Counted from the stretch's first letter, positions 6,401 to 14,027 are shown. The stretch is 17,255 bases of DNA from JANQPA01 sp964628385 (GCA_964628385.1 CAZVOD010000090.1:1-17255); one strand, 5' to 3'. Notes: generated from the sequence alone by a model not told the origin. Made by a program: numbers and translations.

Positions 6401-9400
6401 CTAGAATCCAAGGTTCAAAGAAAATCCTACACTACGTGTAGAGAAAATCTGCTGACTTTCAAATCCATTTACAAATACCCCATTTCTAATGGCATAAGTT
6501 TCTGGATCGATCGTTGGGACGTCTGAGAATAAGAACAAGTTTCTACCTACCAATGATACTCTTGCGTTAGCGATTCCCACTTTTTCCAGGAAGCTTTGTG
6601 GCAAGCTGTAACCAATACTCACTTCTCTTAGCTTGAAATAAGTAGCGTCAAATGTTGATGCCTCAATGTTGTCTCTGTTAAAGCCATTTCCGTAGTAAGC
6701 ATAGAAATAACCAACGTATCCTATACCACCTGGCTGTACTGCTACATCATTAGGGAATGTTTCTGTATCAAAGTCAATTTGACCATCTTCGTTCAAATCT
6801 TCCCACTTTAGACCAGGACCTACAACACCGCCACCAATTTGATCGGGTGTATATACGGGGTCACCGTCATTGTCATAAGATACACTGAAAGTATTTCTAC
6901 CATCCAGAGAAGAGATTGGAAGATTGGGGTCATTATTATTAGTAATGGTACCACCTGTATTGTATAGCGCGTGAGAACGGGAATAAATCTTACCTCCGAT
7001 CTGACCATCAACCAAAAAGCTTACATTGAAATTACCAAATGTGAAATCATTGGCCAATCCCAAACGTACATCAGGCTGGTAAGAACCAACTGATACTTTC
7101 TCATCGGTCAATAATGGTAAACCATCCTGGTGAATGATTTCGTTGGTCTCTGGGTGTCTTACAAAACCAAGACCGTAAAGCTGTCCAAGTAACTCGCCTT
7201 CTTCTGCTACATATTCCAAGTCAGATCCACCATCGCCGGGGAATAAATCCGCAATAATAGAGTATCTATTACTTTCAATTGCATCAGGTAAGCTTTCTAC
7301 GATAGCTCTATTGTGACCCACATTTAGTGTGATATCCCAGGAGAAGTTATCTTTCAAAATTGGCGTACCTGTTAAGAATAATTCAATACCCTTATTTCTG
7401 ATAGAACCACCATTAGTCAGGTTAAAGTCATATCCACTTGAGTTAGCAACAGGTAATTCAATTACCTGGTCAAAACTCAACATGTCATAATAAGTCGCAT
7501 CCAATCTGAATCTGTTATTCCACAAACGAATGTCTACACCAAATTCAAAGGCCTCAGTGGTCTCATTTGTCAAGTTGGCATTAGCAATAGTTCTGTTAGT
7601 GGTAAATACAGAATTCCCATTAAATGAAGGTCTTGGTGTAAAGGTGTTACCAAAAGCATACGGTGGAGCCCCATTACCTACCTCTGCGTAGTTAGCTTTC
7701 ACTTTAAGGAAAGAAATAGGTGAATTCGCTGCCAAGTTTAATGGCTCTGAAATAATAGCACTTAAGGAGAACGAAGGATATCCAAAAGAATAATTCGAAT
7801 TATCAATTCCTACTACCGGATTTACCAAAGTACTATTCCAGTCATTTCTGAAGGAAGCATCAAAGTACAGGAAGTTTTTATACGAAACAGTAGCCAATCC
7901 AAACAATGAATTGATACCTGTCTGTGTTTTTTGTGACTCTACCAGCACACCGGAGCGCGCATTTGTCAAAGTATAAATACTCTCATCAGTACCGAAGAAC
8001 TGAAGTTCCGGATTATTGGCGATAAGGAAGTTGGCGTCTTGCTTCATGATATTACCGCCGACCTTAACATCAAACTGGAAATCAGAACCGTTAGAACGAT
8101 CACTGCTATAAGATAATAACGCTTCGGCATTAGTCTCCGAGAATGTAATCTCATCTTCTCTGTAACTTCCCAACAATACTGCTTTGGTAGAAGGCGCTCT
8201 TCTGAACTGACGCTCTTCATTCAATACATCTGCTCCGTATCTGAATCTCAACGACAAGCGATCATTGAAAGCATATTCTAATTTAACATTACCAATCAAA
8301 CGGCTACTCTGGAAAGAGTTGGTGTTTTCATTGATAATAAACCATGGATTGTTTACCCAAAGGTTTTCTACATAACGCTGCTGTACACCTTCCAAGCCTG
8401 GCACCCAGTAGTCTCTCAAGTCACCGATTTCTACCTGCCTTGGATACCATAACCATCCATACTGAATAGACGAAGATTCATCATATCCGGAGTTAGGTAC
8501 ATTATCAGAACCTGAAGCAATGTACATTGCATTAGCTCTCACAGTAAGTTTTTCATCAAGTAGGCTACGGCCGATACTTGCCTGGAAAGTATTTCTCTTC
8601 AAGTTAGTATTGGGCATAATACCACGGCGGTCTAGCCTAGTATAAGACAAGCGAAAATCACCATCATCTGTATTATTATTAAAAGAGATGTTATTGATTG
8701 AGGTGATACCTGTCCGGTAAAAGTTCCTTACGTTATCAGGGGCAGGAGTAAAAGGCACAGGCTCACCGTTAGAATTAAATTGCTTGATAAGCTGTCCATT
8801 CATTCTTGGCCCCCAATTTTCTCCGTAAGCTTCGTAGTATTCCTGGTCACCAATGTAGTTAGAACCATTTAGGTAGGAATACCTACCTGCACCACCAAAA
8901 CCATAGGTATTCTGGAAGTTTGGCATCTTCAAAATGTCTTCAAAAGTGGTAGTAGAGTTGACTTCAACTCCCCATCCTTCTGCACCTTCGCCAGTTTTGG
9001 TTTCTACAAGGATAACACCATTGGCAGCACGAGATCCGTACAAAGCTGAAGCTGCTGGCCCTTTCAATACGTTTATAGAGGCAACGTCATCAGGGTTGAT
9101 CACCTGAGCAGCATTTCCAAAGTCAATAGTACTGGATCCGTTTAAACCGTCATCAAAACTGTATAATTCATTAGTTACCGGCATACCATTCACAACGAAT
9201 AGTGGCTGGTTGTTACCCAGTAGGGAAGCCGCTCCTCTAATGTTGATATTGGCAGATGCTGTAGGACCGGCTGCAGAACCAGTTACATATACACCCGATA
9301 CTTTACCGGCCAGAGCATTGGTTACATTGACTGGTTTTACGGTCGAAATTTGTTTAGCATCTAGCTTTTGGACAGAATAACCTAAAGCTTTTTCTTCACG

Positions 9401-9778
9401 CTTTACACCAAGCGCTGTAACTACTACCTCTGACAAGTCTACTGACTCTTTCAATGTAATGTTAAACTCTGTTTTATCTCCTATAGAAACTTCCTTGGTG
9501 GAGAATCCAGTGTAGGAAACAGAGAGCTTTTTATCCCCCTCATTTATTTGCAGCTCAAACTTTCCATTGAAGTCAGTGGCTGTTCCTTTTAAGGTTCCCT
9601 TAACTAGAACGTTAGCACCAATGAGCGGCTCTCCATCAACATCAGTGATCAAACCACTGATTATTTTAGTCTGTGCCATAGAAATGGCTGAAAAACATAG
9701 AGTTAACACTAAGAAAGAAAGCAGTTTCTTCATCCAACCTACTTTCATCTCAGCATTCCTGGTAAGTGTAAATTTCAT
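6401..9778 (-). CDS. SusC/RagA-family TonB-linked outer-membrane transporter
   Basis: Outer-membrane channel energised by TonB that imports the ligand held by SusD. From the chosen ATG at 9778 it has 1125 residues: a signal peptide (core LLSFLVLTLCFSAISMA, ending AQ at about 36), a carboxypeptidase-D-like domain (about 39-110), a TonB box-like SEVVVTALG (116-124), a plug domain (about 125-262, including VLKGPAASALYGSRAANG), and a 22-strand type barrel ending in the expected aromatic residue (NLGF). Two later in-frame methionines (residues 11 and 16) could also start it. An upstream in-frame ATG at 9889 is rejected because it precedes the predicted promoter box and would bury the signal peptide. 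No N-terminal anti-sigma signalling extension is present. The leader holds a palindrome and a -7 box. Confidence 0.93.
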   Translation of the reverse strand: MKFTLTRNAEMKVGWMKKLLSFLVLTLCFSAISMAQTKIISGLITDVDGEPLIGANVLVKGTLKGTATDFNGKFELQINEGDKKLSVSYTGFSTKEVSIGDKTEFNITLKESVDLSEVVVTALGVKREEKALGYSVQKLDAKQISTVKPVNVTNALAGKVSGVYVTGSAAGPTASANINIRGAASLLGNNQPLFVVNGMPVTNELYSFDDGLNGSSTIDFGNAAQVINPDDVASINVLKGPAASALYGSRAANGVILVETKTGEGAEGWGVEVNSTTTFEDILKMPNFQNTYGFGGAGRYSYLNGSNYIGDQEYYEAYGENWGPRMNGQLIKQFNSNGEPVPFTPAPDNVRNFYRTGITSINNISFNNNTDDGDFRLSYTRLDRRGIMPNTNLKRNTFQASIGRSLLDEKLTVRANAMYIASGSDNVPNSGYDESSSIQYGWLWYPRQVEIGDLRDYWVPGLEGVQQRYVENLWVNNPWFIINENTNSFQSSRLIGNVKLEYAFNDRLSLRFRYGADVLNEERQFRRAPSTKAVLLGSYREDEITFSETNAEALLSYSSDRSNGSDFQFDVKVGGNIMKQDANFLIANNPELQFFGTDESIYTLTNARSGVLVESQKTQTGINSLFGLATVSYKNFLYFDASFRNDWNSTLVNPVVGIDNSNYSFGYPSFSLSAIISEPLNLAANSPISFLKVKANYAEVGNGAPPYAFGNTFTPRPSFNGNSVFTTNRTIANANLTNETTEAFEFGVDIRLWNNRFRLDATYYDMLSFDQVIELPVANSSGYDFNLTNGGSIRNKGIELFLTGTPILKDNFSWDITLNVGHNRAIVESLPDAIESNRYSIIADLFPGDGGSDLEYVAEEGELLGQLYGLGFVRHPETNEIIHQDGLPLLTDEKVSVGSYQPDVRLGLANDFTFGNFNVSFLVDGQIGGKIYSRSHALYNTGGTITNNNDPNLPISSLDGRNTFSVSYDNDGDPVYTPDQIGGGVVGPGLKWEDLNEDGQIDFDTETFPNDVAVQPGGIGYVGYFYAYYGNGFNRDNIEASTFDATYFKLREVSIGYSLPQSFLEKVGIANARVSLVGRNLFLFSDVPTIDPETYAIRNGVFVNGFESQQIFSTRSVGFSLNLGF

Positions 9779-9787
9779 ATCTATTAA

Positions 9788-9805
9788 AATTTTGTTAACA
9801 AAATT
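9788..9805. promoter_or_regulatory. perfect 18-bp palindrome in the SusC leader (candidate operator)
   Basis: AATTTTGTTAACAAAATT is exactly self-complementary over 18 bases, centred on GTTAAC. It starts 10 bases before the SusC start codon and lies just downstream of the -7 box, at about +3 to +20 of the predicted transcript. That is a classic repressor-operator position. As RNA it would be an AU-rich, almost loopless stem, so a DNA-level role is more likely. Confidence 0.55.
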
Positions 9806-9814
9806 ACCATTTTG

Positions 9815-9822
9815 CAAAAGTA
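9815..9822 (-). promoter_or_regulatory. candidate -7 promoter box for SusC/SusD
   Basis: TACTTTTG on the - strand matches the Bacteroidota TAnnTTTG consensus and lies 36 bases before the SusC ATG. About 19 bases upstream is TATG, at best a weak -33 element, which would suit a promoter that depends on an activator. Confidence 0.5.
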
Positions 9823-9854
9823 AAAAGTTAATTTGTTTTGCATAGAAAGTATAT

Positions 9855-9867
9855 GGTAACGTTAACC
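9855..9867. promoter_or_regulatory. imperfect palindrome with central CG, LacI-type-like site
   Basis: GGTAACGTTAACC contains the exact palindrome TAACGTTA centred on CG and shares the GTTAAC core of the leader palindrome about 55 bases away. It lies near -50 of the predicted SusC transcript, suitable for an activator or an upstream half of a looped repressor. A central CG flanked by AA/TT is typical of LacI-family operators. No LacI gene is in this window, so the assignment is speculative. Confidence 0.3.
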
Positions 9868-10062
9868 AAGAAAGGTAGCAGAGGTTCAATCTTTTTTGTT
9901 CCTAAATTACAGTTTAAAAACTACTTTAGCTCAAAATTTTTATTTGTGCCGCGTAAACAGATAATTATATTGCAAAAAATACTTTATACAACAATAAATT
10001 TGTCACTCAGAAAAAATAGTATGAAAAAAGGAATTATCAAGAAGTAGTAAAAAAGTTATGGA

Positions 10063-10175
10063 GATTTCACGCCTGATTAAAAGGCGCGTCTGTTAGAAGC
10101 GGTTTGAATTTAGCACTTTAAGCAGCCCTAGCCATCAGTGAAATCAAATGATCGCTAAAGTCGAGCTGAGGCTAG
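10063..10175. repeat. nested inverted repeats with mutually exclusive pairing (MITE-like or attenuator-like)
   Basis: Within the 393 bases between SusC and MarR, GATTTCAC-GCC-TGAT (10063-10077) pairs with ATCAGTGAAATC (10134-10145): 12 pairs and a 3-base bulge. A second stem uses CTAGCC-A-TCAG (10128-10138) and CTGAGGCTAG (10166-10175): 10 pairs and one bulge, reaching the MarR stop codon. The two stems share ATCAG, so only one can form at a time. There is no T-run. The remaining bases 9868-10062 are AT-rich with no convincing gene. Confidence 0.5.
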
Positions 10176-10651
10176 CTATTGGAGATTTCAGCTCCAGAAG
10201 TGATAATGGGAGAGGCATCCACTCCTTCGATATTCAAGAAGTCTATAATTACATTGAATGCATTTTGTAGTTCATTAACTTTTTCTTCGGGCAGGTCAGA
10301 AAGCTTTATTGACAGCTGCTCGTGTAGAGGCTCTGGCGCTCTTTCCAAGAGATCAGCTCCTTTGGCGGTCAGGGCAATCAGAGCTACTCGCTTATCTTTA
10401 TGTTTGGGCAAACGAGCGACATACCCCTTACGCTCCAGTCTGGAAATAATACCCGTTACCGTACTGGCATTGAGCTGTAAATGATCTTTGATCTCCTTGT
10501 TGGAAGCCTGAAACCCAGGGCGGTTATTCAAAAAACTCAGACAAAGAAGCTGCGGGATACTAATACCGTGTTCCTTTTCTATACGTTTGCCCTCCAAATT
10601 GACTGCCCTTATGATCTTTCGTAGATTTGTAAGTATGTGTGTGTGTTCCAT
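10172..10651 (-). CDS. MarR-family winged-helix transcriptional regulator
   Basis: DNA-binding dimeric regulator of 159 residues. The central winged helix-turn-helix spans about 33-99: a helix with NKEIKDHLQLNASTVTGIIS, then RLERKGYVAR and a wing with the conserved D-K-R (86-88) before VALIALTAKG, all standard for MarR. N- and C-terminal helices (1-30 and 105-140) supply the dimer interface. The final 15 residues (VDASPIITSGAEISNS) are polar and probably disordered. No redox cysteine is placed like that of OhrR; the single cysteine is C37. It lies on the same strand upstream of SusC/SusD, separated by 393 bases with their own promoter signals, so control of SusC/SusD is possible but not shown. 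The ligand is unknown. Confidence 0.9.
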   Translation of the reverse strand: MEHTHILTNLRKIIRAVNLEGKRIEKEHGISIPQLLCLSFLNNRPGFQASNKEIKDHLQLNASTVTGIISRLERKGYVARLPKHKDKRVALIALTAKGADLLERAPEPLHEQLSIKLSDLPEEKVNELQNAFNVIIDFLNIEGVDASPIITSGAEISNS

Positions 10652-10707
10652 TACCTGCCTGTGTATCGGTTAAAACTGACCATCAATATAGGCTATGTAG
10701 CATTTAC

Positions 10708-10719
10708 TTTCCAAGGAAA
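10708..10719. promoter_or_regulatory. small inverted repeat upstream of MarR, possible autoregulatory site
   Basis: TTTCC-AA-GGAAA forms two 5-bp arms 57 bases before the MarR start codon. MarR proteins often repress their own gene by binding short inverted repeats, but the arms are short and no clear promoter box overlaps them. Confidence 0.2.
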
Positions 10720-10892
10720 AGACCTGATTTTATATTTATTTCTGAAAATCATAGGCTCAAGGAGGTAAAATCTAAGTGATAATACTATACTTTTTTATGA
10801 GCTCCAGCTTCTCCAGGGTTGGTAATAAGGCCGCCTGAGCCATGAGGAGTTGTATACTGTAAGCTCAGCCGGACATCTATTTACTTCTCAGT

Positions 10893-12437
10893 TTATTTTT
10901 CGGGCTTGTATATAATTTTTATGGCGCCGCTTTTACCTATTTCAGAGTTGATTGTGACGATCTTGGGAGCCTGGCTACCATCATCAATCTCCAGGGTAAG
11001 GGTATTGGGCGGAACTTTACCCAAATTCCAAGCTTTAGAAATCAAATAGTTTTCCTTTTCCGGTAGCAATGATAAGCTAGCGCGCTTTACATCTTTTCCC
11101 TTATTTCTTATAGTGTAATTTTCCAAAAGCCAAACGCCATTTATGTTTAGAGAAATGATATCTCCATCTTCTCTTTGATGGTCGTATGGATAAATGGTGA
11201 TATTGCTGTTTTTTACCGTCACTGTCTCCTGAAAATAAACAGTGTCGCCTTCCCAAATCATCGGCTGTCCCGTCATACCTTCATAAGGACCTTCTACTTC
11301 AAAATTGGTGATTTCCTTTTCGGAAGAAGGCGTATCATCCCCTAGATAAGGACTGAACTCCGACTCTTTTTCCGGTATTGGCTGCTCTGTTCCTTTATCT
11401 GGAGTTCGATTTCGGCTGCGTGGTGGAGTAGGAGGGAGTGGCTTTGAATCTGCCAGAGTAGGTTCTCCACTACAAGGATCATAGGTGAGGTTTTTGTTGG
11501 ATTGATCTTTATAGATTTGCATAATTTCATTTTTAGAAAGTGCCCGGTTAAAGATGTAAATATCATCAAGTTGTCCAACAAAAAGTTCCTTATTCCCGGG
11601 AACGTCTCTGCCAATTTCCAAATCAGAATTAGTAGAGGAAAGCTGTCCAAAATAGGGATAAGAAAAAAATTGTTCTCCATTTAAATAAGCTTTTACCATA
11701 CTTCCGCTGTATACTAGCGCTGCGTGATACCACTTGTTGAGTTGCCAACGTTGATTAGCCTCTTCCGTAAAATCGGTATTCAGGGAAACAGTCTTCTCAG
11801 TAAGCTGCAGCCGATACTGCGGACTGTTATCTGATTCGTTACTATTATTAGATTTACAGACCATGGTAACCCAGAGTAGCTGGGTGCGGTCATCTTTCGA
11901 ATTCCTTTCCAGCCTGAACCATCCAGTAATAGTTAAGGCAGTGGTGGGAGAGCGAAGGCTCGCAGAGGATGGTACGCTAATGTAGCCATTACCATCAAAT
12001 TGCATGGCACTGCAAGCATTTCCGAAACGATCAGCTATGTTGTACATGCCAGCATTCATGGCAAATACCATCCGCTGATACTCGTCCTCATGAGCATTTT
12101 TTATGGCTTCGAATGAGGAGTAAGGTGCTCCGAATGAATCGTTTAGATAAAGTTGTAGGTGGGTTCTTTGAATATTGATCAGGTAGACGTCGTATGGTAT
12201 ACCGTGGTACTGAACAGAAGCCGCCAGGGGAAGGAATTCGTAAGATGCTGGTTGATGGCTATTTATCCGCTTTTCTAATTGCTGTATCTTACTTGCCGAA
12301 GCTTCCTGTATAAGTTGCATCTGGCTTTGTAATCGCTCATTTTCTTTTATGTACGAATACAGCGCAAAAGCCAGTATTATCAGCACCAGGATAAGTACAA
12401 AAATTGGCGTAGCGAATGTTTTCTTATTTTGAGGCAT
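10893..12437 (-). CDS. membrane-anchored chimera: truncated NAGPA-type domain + LamG domain + C-terminal beta domain
   Basis: A 514-residue protein with no single family name that I recognise. Domains in order: one membrane helix (11-29), a charged coiled-coil-like stretch (30-60), a segment (about 72-132) matching only the opening of the phosphodiester glycosidase (NAGPA/DUF2233) domain, with YDVYLINIQ, LQLYLND and VFAMNAGMY, then a LamG/concanavalin-like domain (about 134-312; DRFGNACSAMQFDGNGYISV, TGWFRL, WYHAALVY, LNGE, GQLDDIYIFNRALS), a proline-rich linker (about 327-375), and a C-terminal beta domain (about 395-512; DGDIISLNINGV, NLGKVPPNT) common after such modules in Bacteroidota. 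The catalytic remainder of NAGPA is absent, so enzymatic activity is unlikely. LamG domains bind sugars or proteins, so an envelope binding or adhesion role is inferred. With one N-terminal helix the bulk should lie in the periplasm. Confidence 0.75.
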   Translation of the reverse strand: MPQNKKTFATPIFVLILVLIILAFALYSYIKENERLQSQMQLIQEASASKIQQLEKRINSHQPASYEFLPLAASVQYHGIPYDVYLINIQRTHLQLYLNDSFGAPYSSFEAIKNAHEDEYQRMVFAMNAGMYNIADRFGNACSAMQFDGNGYISVPSSASLRSPTTALTITGWFRLERNSKDDRTQLLWVTMVCKSNNSNESDNSPQYRLQLTEKTVSLNTDFTEEANQRWQLNKWYHAALVYSGSMVKAYLNGEQFFSYPYFGQLSSTNSDLEIGRDVPGNKELFVGQLDDIYIFNRALSKNEIMQIYKDQSNKNLTYDPCSGEPTLADSKPLPPTPPRSRNRTPDKGTEQPIPEKESEFSPYLGDDTPSSEKEITNFEVEGPYEGMTGQPMIWEGDTVYFQETVTVKNSNITIYPYDHQREDGDIISLNINGVWLLENYTIRNKGKDVKRASLSLLPEKENYLISKAWNLGKVPPNTLTLEIDDGSQAPKIVTINSEIGKSGAIKIIYKPEK

Positions 12438-12474
12438 TTGCTTTTAAAGTTTGGCCGATCCCTAAAAAATCGAG

Positions 12475-12503
12475 ATTATATAAAGTTAATTTTAGAATAC
12501 AAA
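12475..12503 (-). promoter_or_regulatory. weak candidate promoter for the NAGPA-LamG gene
   Basis: TTTG (12503-12500) is followed after 19 bases by TATAAT (12480-12475), which gives the usual Bacteroidota -33/-7 spacing but only a partial -7 match. The inferred leader is about 30 bases. The rest of 12438-12698 is AT-rich and shows no gene or strong hairpin. Confidence 0.25.
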
Positions 12504-12698
12504 GGTTGCATCTGTCCACTGATTATCTAAATAAAATTTGCGAATTGATACCCTTTAAAACTGTTAATTATTTGACCACTACTTGCCTATAATTTATATT
12601 ATGTTAAGTAATATTGTTTCTCCATTTTCAGGCAATAAAATTTTTGATAAATAGTATAGGAAAAAAATTACCCCAAACCGTTTCTGTATAAAGAAGAA

Positions 12699-13772
12699 CT
12701 AACGCTGTAACTTTTCAATCAGTGCTACTACTTCTTCAAGGGGCATATCTACAATGGCAGCTATAGATTCTGCTGGCATCTTTGCTTTCAGACCTCTCTT
12801 GACTACTTCAACTTTCTCTTCAAGTTTTCCCTCAAGTTTTCCCTCNNNNNNNNNNNNNNNNNNNNNNNNNNNNNNNNNNNNNNNNNNNNNNNNNNNNNNN
12901 NNNNNNNNNNNNNNNNNNNNNNNNNNNNNNNNNNNNNNNNNNNNNTCAAGTTTTCCCTCAAGTTTTCCCTCGCGCTTTCCTTCCTCCAACCCAGCGGTTC
13001 TCCCCTCTTCTAATCCAATGGCTTTTCCTTCTTCCCGCCCATCTACAAAAGCATAATCAATGACATTTTTCATATCCCGATAATATTTCAGACTATTCTG
13101 ATATTGAGACATCTCATCGCGAGAAAATTTTGCAATCTCGGCTGTTTCAAATAACTTTTTAAAAACTCTTTCCTGTAAGGCAGCCGGGCGTCTTTGTAAA
13201 TCTGGTAAATGCTTTAGTACGTAAAGCCACTTATCAAAAGTTGTTTTTAATTCTGATTCGGCCTTTGTAAAATTAGGCATTTCAAGATAAATAAAGGTAA
13301 GCTTATCATAAAATATCTGGCAATCCTGATCTTTCAACTTAACTTCATGAAGGACCTCTCTCCTATCTCCATTATCATCAAAAACAAAATCTAAAATGCC
13401 GATCGTATAAACTGCTGCCAATTGATAGTCCCACGCTCCTTTTTTTGCTTGTTCCTGAATGGGAAAACTGGCATAAAACACGGATCGGTCAATGAAATAA
13501 TTCTGGTGGGCTTTCTGCATTTCTACAATAAACCGCTCTCCGGTATTACTCTTACAATATAAATCGAAAATAGCCTTTCTATCCACTTGAGTAGTACCTA
13601 ACTGCTCTGTTGGTGTGTAAGATAAATCCTTGATTTGATGGTGCTCCGGTAGAAGCTGATTCAGAAAGTCGATTACTAAATCTTTATTGATCTCCGTTCC
13701 GAATAGTTTTTTAAAACCAAAATCCGTAAATGGATTAACATACCTTTCTTCTAGTGCCATGTTATAATTCAT
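12699..13772 (-). CDS. Rpn-type recombination-promoting nuclease / PD-(D/E)XK nuclease family transposase
   Basis: Cytoplasmic DNA nuclease of the PDDEXK_2 (transposase_31-like) group. The N-terminus has the family opening YVNPFTDFGFKKLFGTE (11-27), and the catalytic core is D70 in AIFDLY and E84-x-Q86 in FIVEMQ. Helical segments follow to about 245. Then comes a low-complexity tail of E-G-K/L/R repeats (GREEGKAIGLEEGRTAGLEE, then EGKL units) and a short C-terminal cap (PAESIAAIVDMPLEEVVALI) typical of the family. The repeat contains a 100-N gap, so the true length is unknown; about 357 residues assumes the placeholder size. Family members promote recA-independent recombination or DNA damage, and some act in phage defence. 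They occur as mobile multicopy genes, so recent acquisition is plausible; no terminal inverted repeats are visible. Confidence 0.88.
   Translation of the reverse strand: MNYNMALEERYVNPFTDFGFKKLFGTEINKDLVIDFLNQLLPEHHQIKDLSYTPTEQLGTTQVDRKAIFDLYCKSNTGERFIVEMQKAHQNYFIDRSVFYASFPIQEQAKKGAWDYQLAAVYTIGILDFVFDDNGDRREVLHEVKLKDQDCQIFYDKLTFIYLEMPNFTKAESELKTTFDKWLYVLKHLPDLQRRPAALQERVFKKLFETAEIAKFSRDEMSQYQNSLKYYRDMKNVIDYAFVDGREEGKAIGLEEGRTAGLEEGKREGKLEGKLXXXXXXXXXXXXXXXXXXXXXXXXXXXXXXXXXXEGKLEGKLEEKVEVVKRGLKAKMPAESIAAIVDMPLEEVVALIEKLQR
12821..12970. repeat. 12-bp tandem repeat array (EGKL-coding) interrupted by the assembly gap
   Basis: Two exact copies of CAAGTTTTCCCT lie left of the gap (12821-12844) and two right of it (12947-12970). 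On the coding strand each unit is GAG GGA AAA CTT. An uninterrupted array would need 10+12n bases inside the gap (for example 94 or 106), not 100, although 100 happens to keep the frame. The copy number is therefore unresolved and probably variable between strains. Confidence 0.9.
12846..12945. other. scaffold gap of 100 N
   Basis: Exactly 100 undetermined bases, the conventional placeholder for a gap of unknown size. It sits inside a 12-bp tandem repeat, the probable cause of the assembly break. Confidence 0.98.
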
Positions 13773-13897
13773 TTCTCTTAAATGTATGTGTTTTTTGAAC
13801 GATTTACCAGTTTTTAAAGATAAAAAATAATGACTCTAATAATTTGATTTCCAAAGTTTTAGATGTTTATACTGTACTCCAGTATTGTTATATTTTA

Positions 13898-13931
13898 TTA
13901 AAAAAGTCTACCCTTGAGAAAGAATAGACTT
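13898..13931 (-). terminator. intrinsic terminator after the T9SS-exported protein
   Basis: On the - strand AAGTCTA pairs with TAGACTT (7 bp, 14-base loop) and runs straight into TTTTTTAAT. It lies about 97 bases past the stop of the large secreted protein. Another TAGACTTTA occurs at 14000-13992 and could compete for the same left arm. The remainder of 13773-14027 is AT-rich and empty. Confidence 0.7.
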
Positions 13932-14027
13932 ATATATTATGTTTTGAAATAAATCTATGTTTTCAACAAGAAATAGCTCAAATTCATTCAATAAAGTCTA
14001 CGGACTAAATTAATTCGTGCTACCTAA

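Noticed and set aside
9779..9889. 37-residue N-terminal extension of SusC from an upstream ATG
   Set aside because: It would place the predicted -7 box and the 18-bp palindrome inside the coding region and put the signal peptide about 50 residues from the start; the ATG at 9778 fits both better.
9838..10047. 69-codon + strand open frame upstream of SusC
   Set aside because: AT-rich, no recognisable domain, overlaps the SusC control region, and ends in a trivial lysine-rich tail.
10050..10195. Direct repeat GGAGATTTCA as a possible attachment or target-site duplication
   Set aside because: Two copies of about 10 bases flank no recognisable mobile gene and the second copy lies inside the MarR coding end; too short to support insertion.
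12699..13772. Complete insertion sequence around the Rpn gene
   Set aside because: The family is transposase-related, but I see no terminal inverted repeats or target duplications in the flanking AT-rich DNA.
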